The notes under the pieces were generated by a model, which was not told the origin of the DNA, did no database searches, and worked only from the letters and a program-made list of their open reading frames with translations. A stretch of DNA of 14,448 nucleotides, taken from an uncultured bacterium. GTDB taxonomy: Bacteria; Patescibacteriota; Minisyncoccia; Phycocordibacterales; UBA9973. Numbering within the stretch: the stretch's first letter is position 1; each line of letters starts with the position of its first letter. The stretch is from contig CAIJZW010000055.1 of NCBI GenBank assembly GCA_903825265.1, positions 1 to 14,448 of the forward strand. Reading direction: 5' to 3'. Below, piece by piece: positions 7,556 through 14,448 of this stretch. The position numbers and the translations under genes were made by a program.

Positions 7556-8421
7556 TATTGAAATTTATATAAGACCTTATTCTTAAATCTAAGGTCTATA
7601 TATGAAAGAATATCATACTTGGAATTTATTTCATTTGCAAATTCTGGCTTACTCATAGAAACAGAAAGATTATCAAAAATAACTGGCAAAACATTATCTT
7701 CTTTAAAAACTATTTTAGGTTTAGAATTTAAATTTACAGATTTAAGATAAAGTGAATAAATATTATTATCTGAAACAACTAAATATGCTGGCTTGAAACC
7801 TAAAGAAGTAACGTTATCAATAAAACGTATAATCTCATGAAACCTTTCTACTGTAAAAATTTGAGAATTTAATGGTTTTGATATATCCCCATTAATGTTT
7901 GTATAAAATTTTAAATAAACATCACCAGAAAAGTAAGGTGCTTTATCAAAAATAAATCCATCATTATTTACAAAATAACAATTTTCTCCAACATCATTTT
8001 TCTCTTCTGGTAGAATTAATCCACAATACAGATAAGAACCTGCCCGTTCATTTATAACAACATTTATTGTGTTAAAACCTTGTCTTTTAATAGAAAGGTT
8101 CTCTATTCTTGGAAAACTTATAATTAAATCATTATAAATTTTATTGTGTGGATATATCAAAAAATTTGATTTACTAAAAAGACCAATATATTTACCAGTC
8201 ATTCTTTCTTTTATATGAGCTTCTATTTCATTTGTATCTATAATACTATTCCCTGTAATTACAATATTATTAATTGAAACTCTAGAATTAAAAGAAAAAT
8301 AAGAAAGAGCACCAATAATAGAAATAAATAAGATAGTGAATAAAACTATTAAACGCAAACGTAAAATTTTACGTTTGCGTTTAATAAGAGCTATTCTTGG
8401 TGAAGTAGGAATATCTTTCAT
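7555..8421 (-). CDS. ftsQ: FtsQ/DivIB-like division protein with POTRA domain
   Basis: The 288-residue single-pass membrane protein has a short, strongly basic cytoplasmic tail (IKRKRKILRLRL, 13-24), one membrane helix (about 24-44), and then VSINNIVITGNSIIDTNEIE (48-67). That last stretch is the typical beginning of a POTRA domain of FtsQ/DivIB. The remaining part is probably the extracytoplasmic beta domain. FtsQ connects early and late divisome proteins (FtsB/FtsL, FtsW/FtsI) at the septum. Sequence support is architectural plus the POTRA pattern, so a related POTRA protein cannot be excluded. It begins 6 bp after serS and its stop overlaps the dus start, so it is mid-operon. No Shine-Dalgarno sequence is present. 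Codons 12-25 are written as a perfect 40-bp DNA palindrome, which would fold the mRNA 36-75 nt into the gene. Confidence 0.78.
   Translation of the reverse strand: MKDIPTSPRIALIKRKRKILRLRLIVLFTILFISIIGALSYFSFNSRVSINNIVITGNSIIDTNEIEAHIKERMTGKYIGLFSKSNFLIYPHNKIYNDLIISFPRIENLSIKRQGFNTINVVINERAGSYLYCGLILPEEKNDVGENCYFVNNDGFIFDKAPYFSGDVYLKFYTNINGDISKPLNSQIFTVERFHEIIRFIDNVTSLGFKPAYLVVSDNNIYSLYLKSVNLNSKPKIVFKEDNVLPVIFDNLSVSMSKPEFANEINSKYDILSYIDLRFKNKVLYKFQ
8347..8386. repeat. Perfect 40-bp palindrome within ftsQ
   Basis: The left arm 8347-8366 (begins TATTAAACGCAA, ends CGTAAAA) is the exact reverse complement of the right arm 8367-8386, with no spacer; pairing stops at 8346/8387. In RNA this would be a stem of about 18 bp with a 4-nt loop, or a cruciform in DNA. 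It lies in codons 12-25 of ftsQ and writes the basic/hydrophobic tail. No U-tract follows on the minus strand, so it is not a standard terminator. Confidence 0.95.
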
Positions 8422-8427
8422 TTAATA

Positions 8428-9690
8428 TTATGAAATAATATCTTTACCTAAGTATTTTTGTAAAACCGTTGGAATTTTTATTGTACCATCGGCTTGTTGA
8501 AAATTCTCTATCATTGAAACTAAAATACGAGGAGTAGGAATAGCTGTACAGTTTAGAGAGTGGGCATAATTTAATTTACCATCTTCATTACGATAACGTA
8601 TATTAAATCTTCTTGTTTGAAAATCATGGAAATAAGAAGCTGAAGATATCTCACGATATTTACCTTCTTTTGGAACCCAAAGTTCTATATCATACTTCTT
8701 AACTTGTCCTTGACCTAAATCTCCTCCACAATTTAAAACTGTATGATAAGGAATACCAAGAGATTCTATAAATTCTTCTGTGTTACGATTAAGTTCTTCA
8801 TGAAAATTAACAGAAGCCTGATGGCTTGCTTCACAAAGAATAACTTGTTCTAATTTATAAAATTCATGAACTCTTATTAAGCCTTTTACATCTTTTGAAT
8901 GACTTCCTGCCTCTCGGCGAAAACAAGGAGAAAAACCAAGATATTTAATAGGAAAATCTTTAATATCCAGAATTTCGTCAGAATGAAAACCCATAACAGG
9001 AACTTCTGCTGTTCCAGCTAAAGCATCTCCATCTTGAGTCATATAATAATCTTCTACATCTCCAGGTAAATGTCCTGTACCATAAAGATTCTGTTTACGA
9101 ACAATAACAGGTGGTAAAATAGGAGTAAAACCTTTCTTTCCAAAAAATTCTAAAGCATAATTCCAAATAGCAAAAGAAAGAGTAACTCCATTCCCGATAA
9201 GAAAATATCCTCTAAATCCATGAACCTTTGCTCCTCTTTCAAAATCCACCATCTTTAAATTTAACATGAGATCTAAGTGATCTTTTGGCTCGAAATTAAA
9301 ATTAGGTTTTTCTCCCCATTTCTTTATTTCAAGATTTTCTTCGTCACTATCTCCATCTGGAACTGAAATATCTGGAACATTGGGAACCTGAAGCATAAAA
9401 GATTGCCATTCCACCATAACAGATTTTAATTCTTCTTCTTTCTTAGATAAATCATCTTTTACCATCTTCATCTCACCAATCATTTGATTACGAACTGCTA
9501 TATCCTTTTCTGTGGCAATAGCATTATTCATCTTATTTTGCTCCCCACGTAATCCTTCAACTGATGATAATAAAGATATTCTCTTCTCGTCTGATGATAA
9601 TAATAATTCAACATCAAAAGAACTATGCTTCTTTCTAGTTGCTTCTTTGATAATATCCTTATTCTCACGTATGAATTTAATGTCTAACAT
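8428..9690 (-). CDS. serS: Seryl-tRNA synthetase
   Basis: The 420-residue class II enzyme attaches serine to tRNA-Ser (and to tRNA-Sec where present). The N-terminal 27-100 region is the charged coiled-coil arm that holds the tRNA. Motif 1 lies around 187-198 (GFTPILPPVIVR). TAEVPVMG (227-234) is the serine-site loop. Motif 2 begins FRREAGSHSKDVKG (257-270) and continues to HEFYKLEQ. ISSASYFHDFQTRRFNIRYR (348-367) and motif 3 NCTAIPTPRIL (380-390) complete the active site; this motif 3 is of the NxTAxxTPRIL type known from some bacteria rather than the NGSGLA type. The open frame continues 29 codons upstream, but that hydrophobic stretch overlaps the promoters and dprA. The ATG at 9690 (MLDIKFIREN) is the family's standard start. 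It is first in a unit with ftsQ and dus. Confidence 0.96.
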   Translation of the reverse strand: MLDIKFIRENKDIIKEATRKKHSSFDVELLLSSDEKRISLLSSVEGLRGEQNKMNNAIATEKDIAVRNQMIGEMKMVKDDLSKKEEELKSVMVEWQSFMLQVPNVPDISVPDGDSDEENLEIKKWGEKPNFNFEPKDHLDLMLNLKMVDFERGAKVHGFRGYFLIGNGVTLSFAIWNYALEFFGKKGFTPILPPVIVRKQNLYGTGHLPGDVEDYYMTQDGDALAGTAEVPVMGFHSDEILDIKDFPIKYLGFSPCFRREAGSHSKDVKGLIRVHEFYKLEQVILCEASHQASVNFHEELNRNTEEFIESLGIPYHTVLNCGGDLGQGQVKKYDIELWVPKEGKYREISSASYFHDFQTRRFNIRYRNEDGKLNYAHSLNCTAIPTPRILVSMIENFQQADGTIKIPTVLQKYLGKDIIS

Positions 9691-9699
9691 AATATAGAT

Positions 9700-9728
9700 A
9701 GTATATAAAAAAATGATATAATATACAA
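9700..9728 (-). promoter_or_regulatory. Candidate promoter of serS-ftsQ-dus
   Basis: On the minus strand TTGTAT (9728-9723) and TATACT (9705-9700) are separated by 17 bp. The -10 ends 9 nt before the serS ATG, predicting a leader of about 0-3 nt. It physically overlaps the oppositely directed dprA promoter. Confidence 0.55.
9714..9722 (+). promoter_or_regulatory. Extended -10 promoter of dprA
   Basis: TGATATAAT is a TGn extended -10 with a perfect TATAAT at 9717-9722; no clear -35. The predicted start near 9729 leaves a leader of about 38 nt before the dprA ATG. This is the only leadered promoter seen in the window. The element lies inside the spacer of the serS promoter. Confidence 0.65.
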
Positions 9729-9733
9729 ATACA

Positions 9734-9755
9734 AGAAAGTGAAATAAAACTTTCT
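9734..9755. repeat. Small inverted repeat in the dprA leader
   Basis: AGAAAGT (9734-9740) and ACTTTCT (9749-9755) are a perfect 7-bp inverted repeat around 8 nt. It sits in the predicted 5' leader of dprA, 12 bp before its ATG, and just upstream of the serS -35. It could be an RNA hairpin or an operator; nothing identifies a ligand. Confidence 0.45.
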
Positions 9756-9766
9756 CAAGTTTAATT

Positions 9767-10630
9767 ATGGAAGACATCTATAAATTAAAACCTGAACAAT
9801 TCCCTGAAAGTCTAAATGAAATCCCCCAACCTCCAAAAACTCTTTATATAAGAGGCAAGCTTCCAAATCATGAAATGATATATCTTGCAGTTGTAGGGTC
9901 TCGTAAATATACTTCATACGGTAAAGAAATTTGTGAAAAATTGATAAAAGGATTAAAAGGTTATCCTATTGTTATAGTTTCAGGGCTTGCTCTTGGGATA
10001 GATAGTATAGCTCACAGAACTGCACTTGATAATGGAATCACGACTATTTCCTTCCCTGGATCAGGATTAGATAATTCTGTTCTTCATCCACGAACAAATA
10101 TCAAACTTGCACAAGAAATAGTTAATAATGGTGGATGCCTAATTTCAGAAATGGATCCTTCTTGGAAAGCAACTCTTTACTCTTTTCCTCAAAGAAATCG
10201 ATTAATGGCTGGAATTTCAAAAGCCGTCTTAATCATAGAGGCTGAAGAAAAATCGGGAACACTTATAACAGCTCGCATGGCACTAGATTATAATCGTGAT
10301 GTTTTAGCTGTTCCAGGTTCTGCTTTATCTTCAAACTCAAATGGTACAAACTGGCTCATTAAACAAGGAGCAACCCCTATTATAAAAAGTGAAGATATTC
10401 TAGAAGCACTTGGATTTGAAGTTGCAAAGGAAAAGAAAAGTGACAAAGAAAAATACGCCGATTGTGGAAAGGATGAAATGAAAATTATTGAGCTTCTTCG
10501 TGAGCCAATGGAAAGAAACGACCTCATACGAGAGCTCGGAATGAATATAGGCACCGCCAACGCACTTCTATCTATCATGGAAATCAAAGAATTAATTAAA
10601 GAAGAATTAGGAGAGATTAGAAAAATATAG
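9767..10630 (+). CDS. dprA: DNA-processing protein DprA
   Basis: The 287-residue Rossmann-fold protein binds incoming single-stranded DNA and loads RecA during natural transformation, by family knowledge. Visible motifs are AVVGSRKYTSYG (41-52), VSGLALGIDSIAH (71-83), FPGSGLDN (96-103), FPQRNRLMAGIS (140-151), EAEEKSGTLITA (158-169) and the VPGS turn (182-185). Residues from about 235 look like the C-terminal winged-helix domain (MKIIELLREPMERNDLIREL). The N-terminal SAM domain of longer DprA proteins is absent, leaving about 35 residues before the core. It stands immediately before topA, an arrangement common in bacteria. Start at 9767 is the only suitable ATG after the TATAAT; no Shine-Dalgarno is present. 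It is the only gene here ending in TAG. Confidence 0.95.
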   Translation: MEDIYKLKPEQFPESLNEIPQPPKTLYIRGKLPNHEMIYLAVVGSRKYTSYGKEICEKLIKGLKGYPIVIVSGLALGIDSIAHRTALDNGITTISFPGSGLDNSVLHPRTNIKLAQEIVNNGGCLISEMDPSWKATLYSFPQRNRLMAGISKAVLIIEAEEKSGTLITARMALDYNRDVLAVPGSALSSNSNGTNWLIKQGATPIIKSEDILEALGFEVAKEKKSDKEKYADCGKDEMKIIELLREPMERNDLIRELGMNIGTANALLSIMEIKELIKEELGEIRKI

Positions 10631-10649
10631 AAAATAATTTTGTTTATAT

Positions 10650-10678
10650 TTGCAAAAAAATTTATTAGATGATACTAA
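10650..10678 (+). promoter_or_regulatory. Candidate promoter of topA
   Basis: TTGCAA (10650-10655) and TACTAA (10673-10678) are 17 bp apart, and TGA directly before TACTAA gives an extended -10 context. The -10 itself is weak (3 of 6 bases). Eight bases separate it from the topA ATG, matching the short spacing of the better promoters. Read-through from dprA is also possible. Confidence 0.4.
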
Positions 10679-10686
10679 TATAGTCA

Positions 10687-12903
10687 ATGAAGCTTTTAAT
10701 TGTTGAGTCCCCATCTAAAGCAAAGACTATTGAGAAATATCTTAATGGGGCTTTTACTGTTCGTGCTTCTGTTGGTCACATAAGAGACTTACCAAAATCA
10801 AACAAAGACGCAATTGATATCCCTGCTGGTTTTGTTCCACGTTATGAAATATCAAAAGGTAAAGAAAAAGTTGTTTATGATTTAAAAATACTAAGTGAAA
10901 AAGCAACTGAAATAATGCTCGCAACTGACCCGGACCGTGAAGGAGAAGCCATCTCTTGGCATTTAAAAGAATTACTAGATAACGATAAAAAGATCAAAGC
11001 TCCAATAAAAAGAGTGACTTTTCATGAAATAACCAAAGAAGCAGTAGAGGATGCCTTACGAAACCCTCGTGATATAGATCAAGATTTAGTGAAAGCTCAA
11101 GAAGCTAGACGTGTACTTGATCGTCTTGTTGGTTATGATTTATCAGGAATAATTTGGAAAAAAGTTCGATATGGACTTTCAGCTGGAAGAGTACAATCTC
11201 CTGCCCTTCGCATTATAATGGAAAGAGAAAGAGAAATCCGTGCTTTTATCCCAGAACAATACTGGGTATTAGATGGAAATTTTCAAACAAATAAAAAAAA
11301 TACAATAAATTTATCTTGCGTAGAAGAACCTCGTGATAAAAAGATTGTAGATAAAATACTAGAACTTGGAAATAAAGAAACTTGGTTTATAAAAGATTTA
11401 AAAACAAGTGAACAGAAAAGACAACCTAGAGCTCCTTTCACGACTTCTACACTTCAACAGACAGCAAGTACAAGACTTGGATTTTCTCCTTCTCGTACGA
11501 TGCAAGTAGCACAAAAACTTTACGAGGGAGGTTACATAACTTATATGCGTACAGATAGTACAAATTTAAGTTTAGTTGCTCAAAAACAAATACTCGCTCT
11601 AATAGAAAAAAAGTATGGGAAAGAATATGTTGAACCACACATATATAAAACAAAATCTAAAAATGCTCAAGAAGCCCATGAAGCTATTCGTCCAACTCAC
11701 GTAGAACAATTACAAGCAGGAATAAATGAAGAACAAAAAAAGCTCTATAGCCTTATATGGGAAAGAACAGTTTCTTCTCAAATGTCAGATGCTAAATTAC
11801 TAAAAACAAAAATCGTTACAAATATAAAAGAAGGAGAAATTCCTGACTTTACAGCAAATGGATCAAGAGTGCTTTTCCTTGGATGGCTTTCTTGTGAAAC
11901 TGGAGCTAGAGGAGAAGATGTAGAACTTCCAGAAGTAAATATTGGAGATGAAATTAAACTTATAGAATTAAATAGTACTGAAAAATTTACAGAACCTCCA
12001 AATCGTTATACAGAAGCAGGTCTTGTAAAAGAGCTTGAATCTCGTGATATAGGAAGACCTTCTACTTATGCATCTATAATGAAAACATTAGAAGATCGAG
12101 GTTATGTAAGAAAAGAAGGAAGAACCCTTTTCCCTACTGACACAGGAGATGTAGTTTCGTCTTTCCTTGAAAATAATTTTAAGGAATATATAAGTGACAC
12201 ATTTACAGCAACAATGGAGGACGAGCTTGATGATATTGCGAATGGTAAAAGAGATTATGTAAAAACACTAAGAGACTTTTATATTCCATTTCAGAAAGAT
12301 GTTAAAGAAAAAGATAAGTTAGCTAAAGCTACAAATATGGGAGAAGCTCCAAGTGACATACTCTGCCCTAAATGTGAAAGTAATATGATTATTAAACTCT
12401 CCCGTGGAGGTAAATTCTACTCTTGTAGTAAGTACCCAGAATGTACTGGAGCTCGTACAATAGAAGGTAATGTTTTAGAAGGACCAAAAGAAACTGGTGA
12501 ATTATGTCCAACATGTGGAGAGAAAAAAGGGAAAAATGGAGGAGGTAAACTTGTTGTAAGAGAAGGAAGATTTGGATCATTCATATCTTGTTCTAGATAT
12601 CCAAAATGTAAATTCATTAAACAAGATGAAGAAGAACTCAAAAAGAAAATGACTGATATTGTATGTCCTACTTGCAATAAAGGTAAAATGATGGAAAGAA
12701 GAGGACGCTTTGGAATATTCTATTCATGTAGTGACTATCCAGAATGTAAAAATGCAATAAAAGCTAAGCCTACTGGAAACATATGTCCACTATGTAACTC
12801 ACTCATGATGGAGGGAACAAAAACTATACCAGAGAGATGTTCAAACAAAATGTGCAAAAATCATAATCCACATAAACTAGGTGATGACATAAAGAAAAAG
12901 TAA
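10687..12903 (+). CDS. topA: DNA topoisomerase I (type IA)
   Basis: The 738-residue enzyme relaxes negative supercoils by single-strand cleavage and passage. The Toprim domain starts at once with LLIVESPSKAKTIEKYL (catalytic E7) and contains DPDREGEA (D81, D83, E85, E87). EARRVLDRLVGYDLSG and SAGRVQSPALR follow, and the active-site tyrosine is Y286 in ITYMRTDST. RPSTYAS and the GYV segment mark the later core. From residue 560 to the end there are four Cys-rich topoisomerase zinc ribbons, each built as CPxC followed by a CS-x-YP-x-C type second pair. The last is more diverged (CPLCNS then CSNKMCKNH). Length and order are normal for a bacterial TopA. It lies 56 bp after dprA and may have its own weak promoter. 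A strong intrinsic terminator follows directly. Confidence 0.97.
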   Translation: MKLLIVESPSKAKTIEKYLNGAFTVRASVGHIRDLPKSNKDAIDIPAGFVPRYEISKGKEKVVYDLKILSEKATEIMLATDPDREGEAISWHLKELLDNDKKIKAPIKRVTFHEITKEAVEDALRNPRDIDQDLVKAQEARRVLDRLVGYDLSGIIWKKVRYGLSAGRVQSPALRIIMEREREIRAFIPEQYWVLDGNFQTNKKNTINLSCVEEPRDKKIVDKILELGNKETWFIKDLKTSEQKRQPRAPFTTSTLQQTASTRLGFSPSRTMQVAQKLYEGGYITYMRTDSTNLSLVAQKQILALIEKKYGKEYVEPHIYKTKSKNAQEAHEAIRPTHVEQLQAGINEEQKKLYSLIWERTVSSQMSDAKLLKTKIVTNIKEGEIPDFTANGSRVLFLGWLSCETGARGEDVELPEVNIGDEIKLIELNSTEKFTEPPNRYTEAGLVKELESRDIGRPSTYASIMKTLEDRGYVRKEGRTLFPTDTGDVVSSFLENNFKEYISDTFTATMEDELDDIANGKRDYVKTLRDFYIPFQKDVKEKDKLAKATNMGEAPSDILCPKCESNMIIKLSRGGKFYSCSKYPECTGARTIEGNVLEGPKETGELCPTCGEKKGKNGGGKLVVREGRFGSFISCSRYPKCKFIKQDEEELKKKMTDIVCPTCNKGKMMERRGRFGIFYSCSDYPECKNAIKAKPTGNICPLCNSLMMEGTKTIPERCSNKMCKNHNPHKLGDDIKKK

Positions 12904-12940
12904 AGACTAGCCTTAAATGAGCTAGTTTTTATTTTTTTTG
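12902..12940 (+). terminator. Intrinsic terminator after topA
   Basis: ACTAGC (12906-12911) pairs with GCTAGT (12921-12926) around a 9-nt loop; the stem can be extended by a G-U and A-U pairs. A T-rich tract (TTTTATTTTTTTT) follows. It begins inside the topA stop codon and separates topA from the rel promoter, which begins within the same T tract. Confidence 0.85.
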
Positions 12941-12947
12941 ATATAAT
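12939..12947 (+). promoter_or_regulatory. Extended -10 promoter of rel
   Basis: TGATATAAT has the same TGn plus TATAAT form as the dprA promoter. Six bases separate TATAAT (12942-12947) from the rel ATG at 12954, so the predicted start is the A of the ATG. No good -35 is seen; that region is the terminator stem-loop of topA. Confidence 0.75.
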
Positions 12948-12953
12948 ATTCGA

Positions 12954-14448
12954 ATGGAAGAACAAGAACCAAAAATAGAAGAAATATTTTCTTCAGTACA
13001 AGATTTTAAAAAAGAAGACAAAGACCTTATAAAAAAGGCTTATGACTTTGCAAAAAAGGCACACAAAGGTCAACTACGTAAAAGTGGTGAACCATATTTC
13101 ATCCATGTATTTGCAACTGCAAAAAATTTAGCTGACCTTGGAATGGAATCTGCAACAATCGCAGCAGGATTACTTCATGATGTACTAGAAGATACAGAAA
13201 CAAAAGAAGAAGAAATGGAAAAAGAATTCGGTAAAGAAATTGTTTCTCTTGTAAAAGGAGTTACAAAACTTGGAACTGTAAGATATAAAGGCATTGAACG
13301 TAAAGTTGAAAATCTAAGAAGATTTTTTATTTCAATGGCAGAAGATATGCGAGTATTAACAATAAAACTTGCAGATAGATTACACAATATAGAAACATTG
13401 AAATATGTTCGTCCTGACAAACAAAAACGTATTGCACTTGAAACTCTTGAAATATATGCTCCCCTTGCTGACAGATTATCTATGGGTCGCCTTAAGGGTC
13501 GCCTTGAAGATGCTGCTTTTGAATATGCCTACCCTAAAGAATTTGAAGAGGTTAGAAAATTACTTTTAGAGAAAAAAGATGCAAAAGAAAAATATTTAAT
13601 AGAAGTCAAAGATAAAATAATAGAAAAAATAAAAGAAACAAATATTAAAAATGCAAAAGTAGACTACAGACAAAAGCACTTGTATTCTCTTTGGAAGAAA
13701 CTTCAAAAGTACAATATGGATATAGGAAAAATCTATGACATTATGGCATTGCGCGTCATGGTAGATACCGTAGCTGATTGTTATCATGTTTTAGGAATTA
13801 TTCATGGAGAGTGGACACCTGTACCAAATCGTATAAAAGACTATATTGCTATGCCTAAAAAAAATGGATACCAAAGTCTACATACTACTATTTTCACAGG
13901 AACAGGAGGAATTGTCGAAATACAAATTAGAACTCATGAAATGCATGCAAATGCTGAAAACGGTGTCGCCTCTCACTACATATATAAACTTAAAGGATGC
14001 AAAGATAATATTGACCCTAAGCATCTAGAATGGGTAAATCAAATACATGAAATAAATCAAGTTGAAGAAAAACCTGAAAAGTTTCTTGAAAAAATAAAAA
14101 TTAATTTCTTTAAAGATAGAGTTTTTGTTTTCACTCCAAAGGGAGACATTATAGACTTACCTGAAAATTCATCTGTTATTGATTTTGCTTATGCTATCCA
14201 TACAGACGTAGGTAATCATGCACAAGGAGCAAAAGTAAATGGTAAAAATTGTGCTCTTCATACAAAACTAAAGACGAATGATATTGTTGAAGTTCAAATA
14301 AATAAAAATTCTCATCCTTCTTCTAAATGGTTAGACAACACAAAAACTGGACTCGCACATAAAGAGATAATGGCAGAATGGTATGCTACAGGCAAAGAAG
14401 GCAAAGACAGAGAAGAGCAATTTGAAGAGCAGAGAGCATTACTTGCAT
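12954..14448 (+). CDS. rel: RelA/SpoT-family (p)ppGpp synthetase/hydrolase, partial
   Basis: 498 codons are visible and the gene continues past the right edge. The N-terminal HD hydrolase domain has R42, H51, H75-D76, E79-D80, and D141 and N145 in LADRLHN, so the hydrolase site looks complete. The synthetase domain has RQKHLYSLWKK (from R239), DIMALRVMV, and RIKDYIAMPKKNGYQSLHTT (from R293). RIKD is the RxKD form linked to bifunctional Rel/SpoT rather than the ExDD form of synthetase-only RelA. A TGS domain begins near residue 390 (VFVFTPKGDIIDLPENSSVI). It therefore probably both makes and degrades (p)ppGpp in the stringent response. Whether helical and ACT domains follow cannot be seen. The start at 12954 (MEEQEPKIEE) is fixed by the TATAAT 6 nt upstream. 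It is a separate unit behind the topA terminator. Confidence 0.95.
   Translation, partial: MEEQEPKIEEIFSSVQDFKKEDKDLIKKAYDFAKKAHKGQLRKSGEPYFIHVFATAKNLADLGMESATIAAGLLHDVLEDTETKEEEMEKEFGKEIVSLVKGVTKLGTVRYKGIERKVENLRRFFISMAEDMRVLTIKLADRLHNIETLKYVRPDKQKRIALETLEIYAPLADRLSMGRLKGRLEDAAFEYAYPKEFEEVRKLLLEKKDAKEKYLIEVKDKIIEKIKETNIKNAKVDYRQKHLYSLWKKLQKYNMDIGKIYDIMALRVMVDTVADCYHVLGIIHGEWTPVPNRIKDYIAMPKKNGYQSLHTTIFTGTGGIVEIQIRTHEMHANAENGVASHYIYKLKGCKDNIDPKHLEWVNQIHEINQVEEKPEKFLEKIKINFFKDRVFVFTPKGDIIDLPENSSVIDFAYAIHTDVGNHAQGAKVNGKNCALHTKLKTNDIVEVQINKNSHPSSKWLDNTKTGLAHKEIMAEWYATGKEGKDREEQFEEQRALLA

Noticed and set aside
9691..9777. Hydrophobic N-terminal extension of SerS
   Set aside because: Runs through both promoters into dprA; SerS starts at the standard MLDIKFIREN and has no membrane helix.
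10681..10686. TATAGT directly before topA as a -10
   Set aside because: Only 2 nt separate it from the ATG, so the transcript would start inside the gene; the box ending at 10678 fits better.
10288..12677. Antisense open frames within dprA and topA
   Set aside because: Low-complexity serine/leucine-rich products opposite clearly conserved genes; no promoter or recognisable domain.
13485..13505. 12-bp period direct repeat GGTCGCCTT in rel
   Set aside because: It encodes the usual conserved GRLKG-type segment of Rel hydrolase domains (here GRLKGRLED), so local codon repetition explains it.
13175..13787. Open frames on the minus strand within rel
   Set aside because: They are antisense to a conserved enzyme and show no family features or promoter.

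Overview
The window is compact, AT-rich bacterial DNA with ten complete genes and one gene cut at each end (eleven protein genes in total counting both partial ones). No gap between genes exceeds about 85 bp. The likely source is a member of the Patescibacteria/CPR (Parcubacteria or Nomurabacteria-like). This is inferred from low GC, very short intergenic spaces, small versions of DnaX and FtsQ, and the style of the Dus protein. It was not tested by phylogeny. All complete genes end in TAA except dprA (TAG). None uses TGA, and all reading frames are intact under the standard bacterial code.

Region by region: 1-3121 (minus) is a copper-homeostasis operon, csoR - copA - a heavy-metal-domain/membrane protein that runs off the left edge. 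Its promoter (TTGACT-N17-TATAAT) carries a CsoR-type operator (7-bp inverted repeat, ATACCCC/GGGGTAT) inside the spacer, and the predicted transcription start is the A of the csoR ATG. 3205-4218 (plus) is a divergent AI-2E family membrane protein. 4215-6507 (minus) is a short dnaX (clamp-loader ATPase) followed by an overlapping HI0933/BaiN-type flavoprotein. 6545-9690 (minus) is serS - ftsQ-like - dus, tightly packed. 9767-12903 (plus) is the classic dprA - topA pair, ended by a clear intrinsic terminator. 12954 to the right edge (plus) is a long RelA/SpoT-family (p)ppGpp enzyme with hydrolase, synthetase and TGS domains.

How they work together: the left block senses copper (CsoR) and exports Cu(I) (CopA). 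The rest is housekeeping: replication (DnaX, TopA), uptake and processing of DNA (DprA), translation (SerS, Dus), division (FtsQ) and the stringent response (Rel).

I found no defence system, CRISPR array, transposon or RNA gene. The notable signals are: (i) promoter -10 boxes placed 6-9 nt before the start codon in front of most transcription units, with no Shine-Dalgarno sequence at any start, pointing to leaderless mRNAs; (ii) a perfect 40-bp palindrome inside the start of ftsQ; (iii) a GC-rich palindromic patch inside dus that looks like an in-frame repeat insertion; (iv) a DnaX lacking the usual zinc module; (v) a copper-sensing operator placed exactly in a promoter spacer in front of a leaderless gene.
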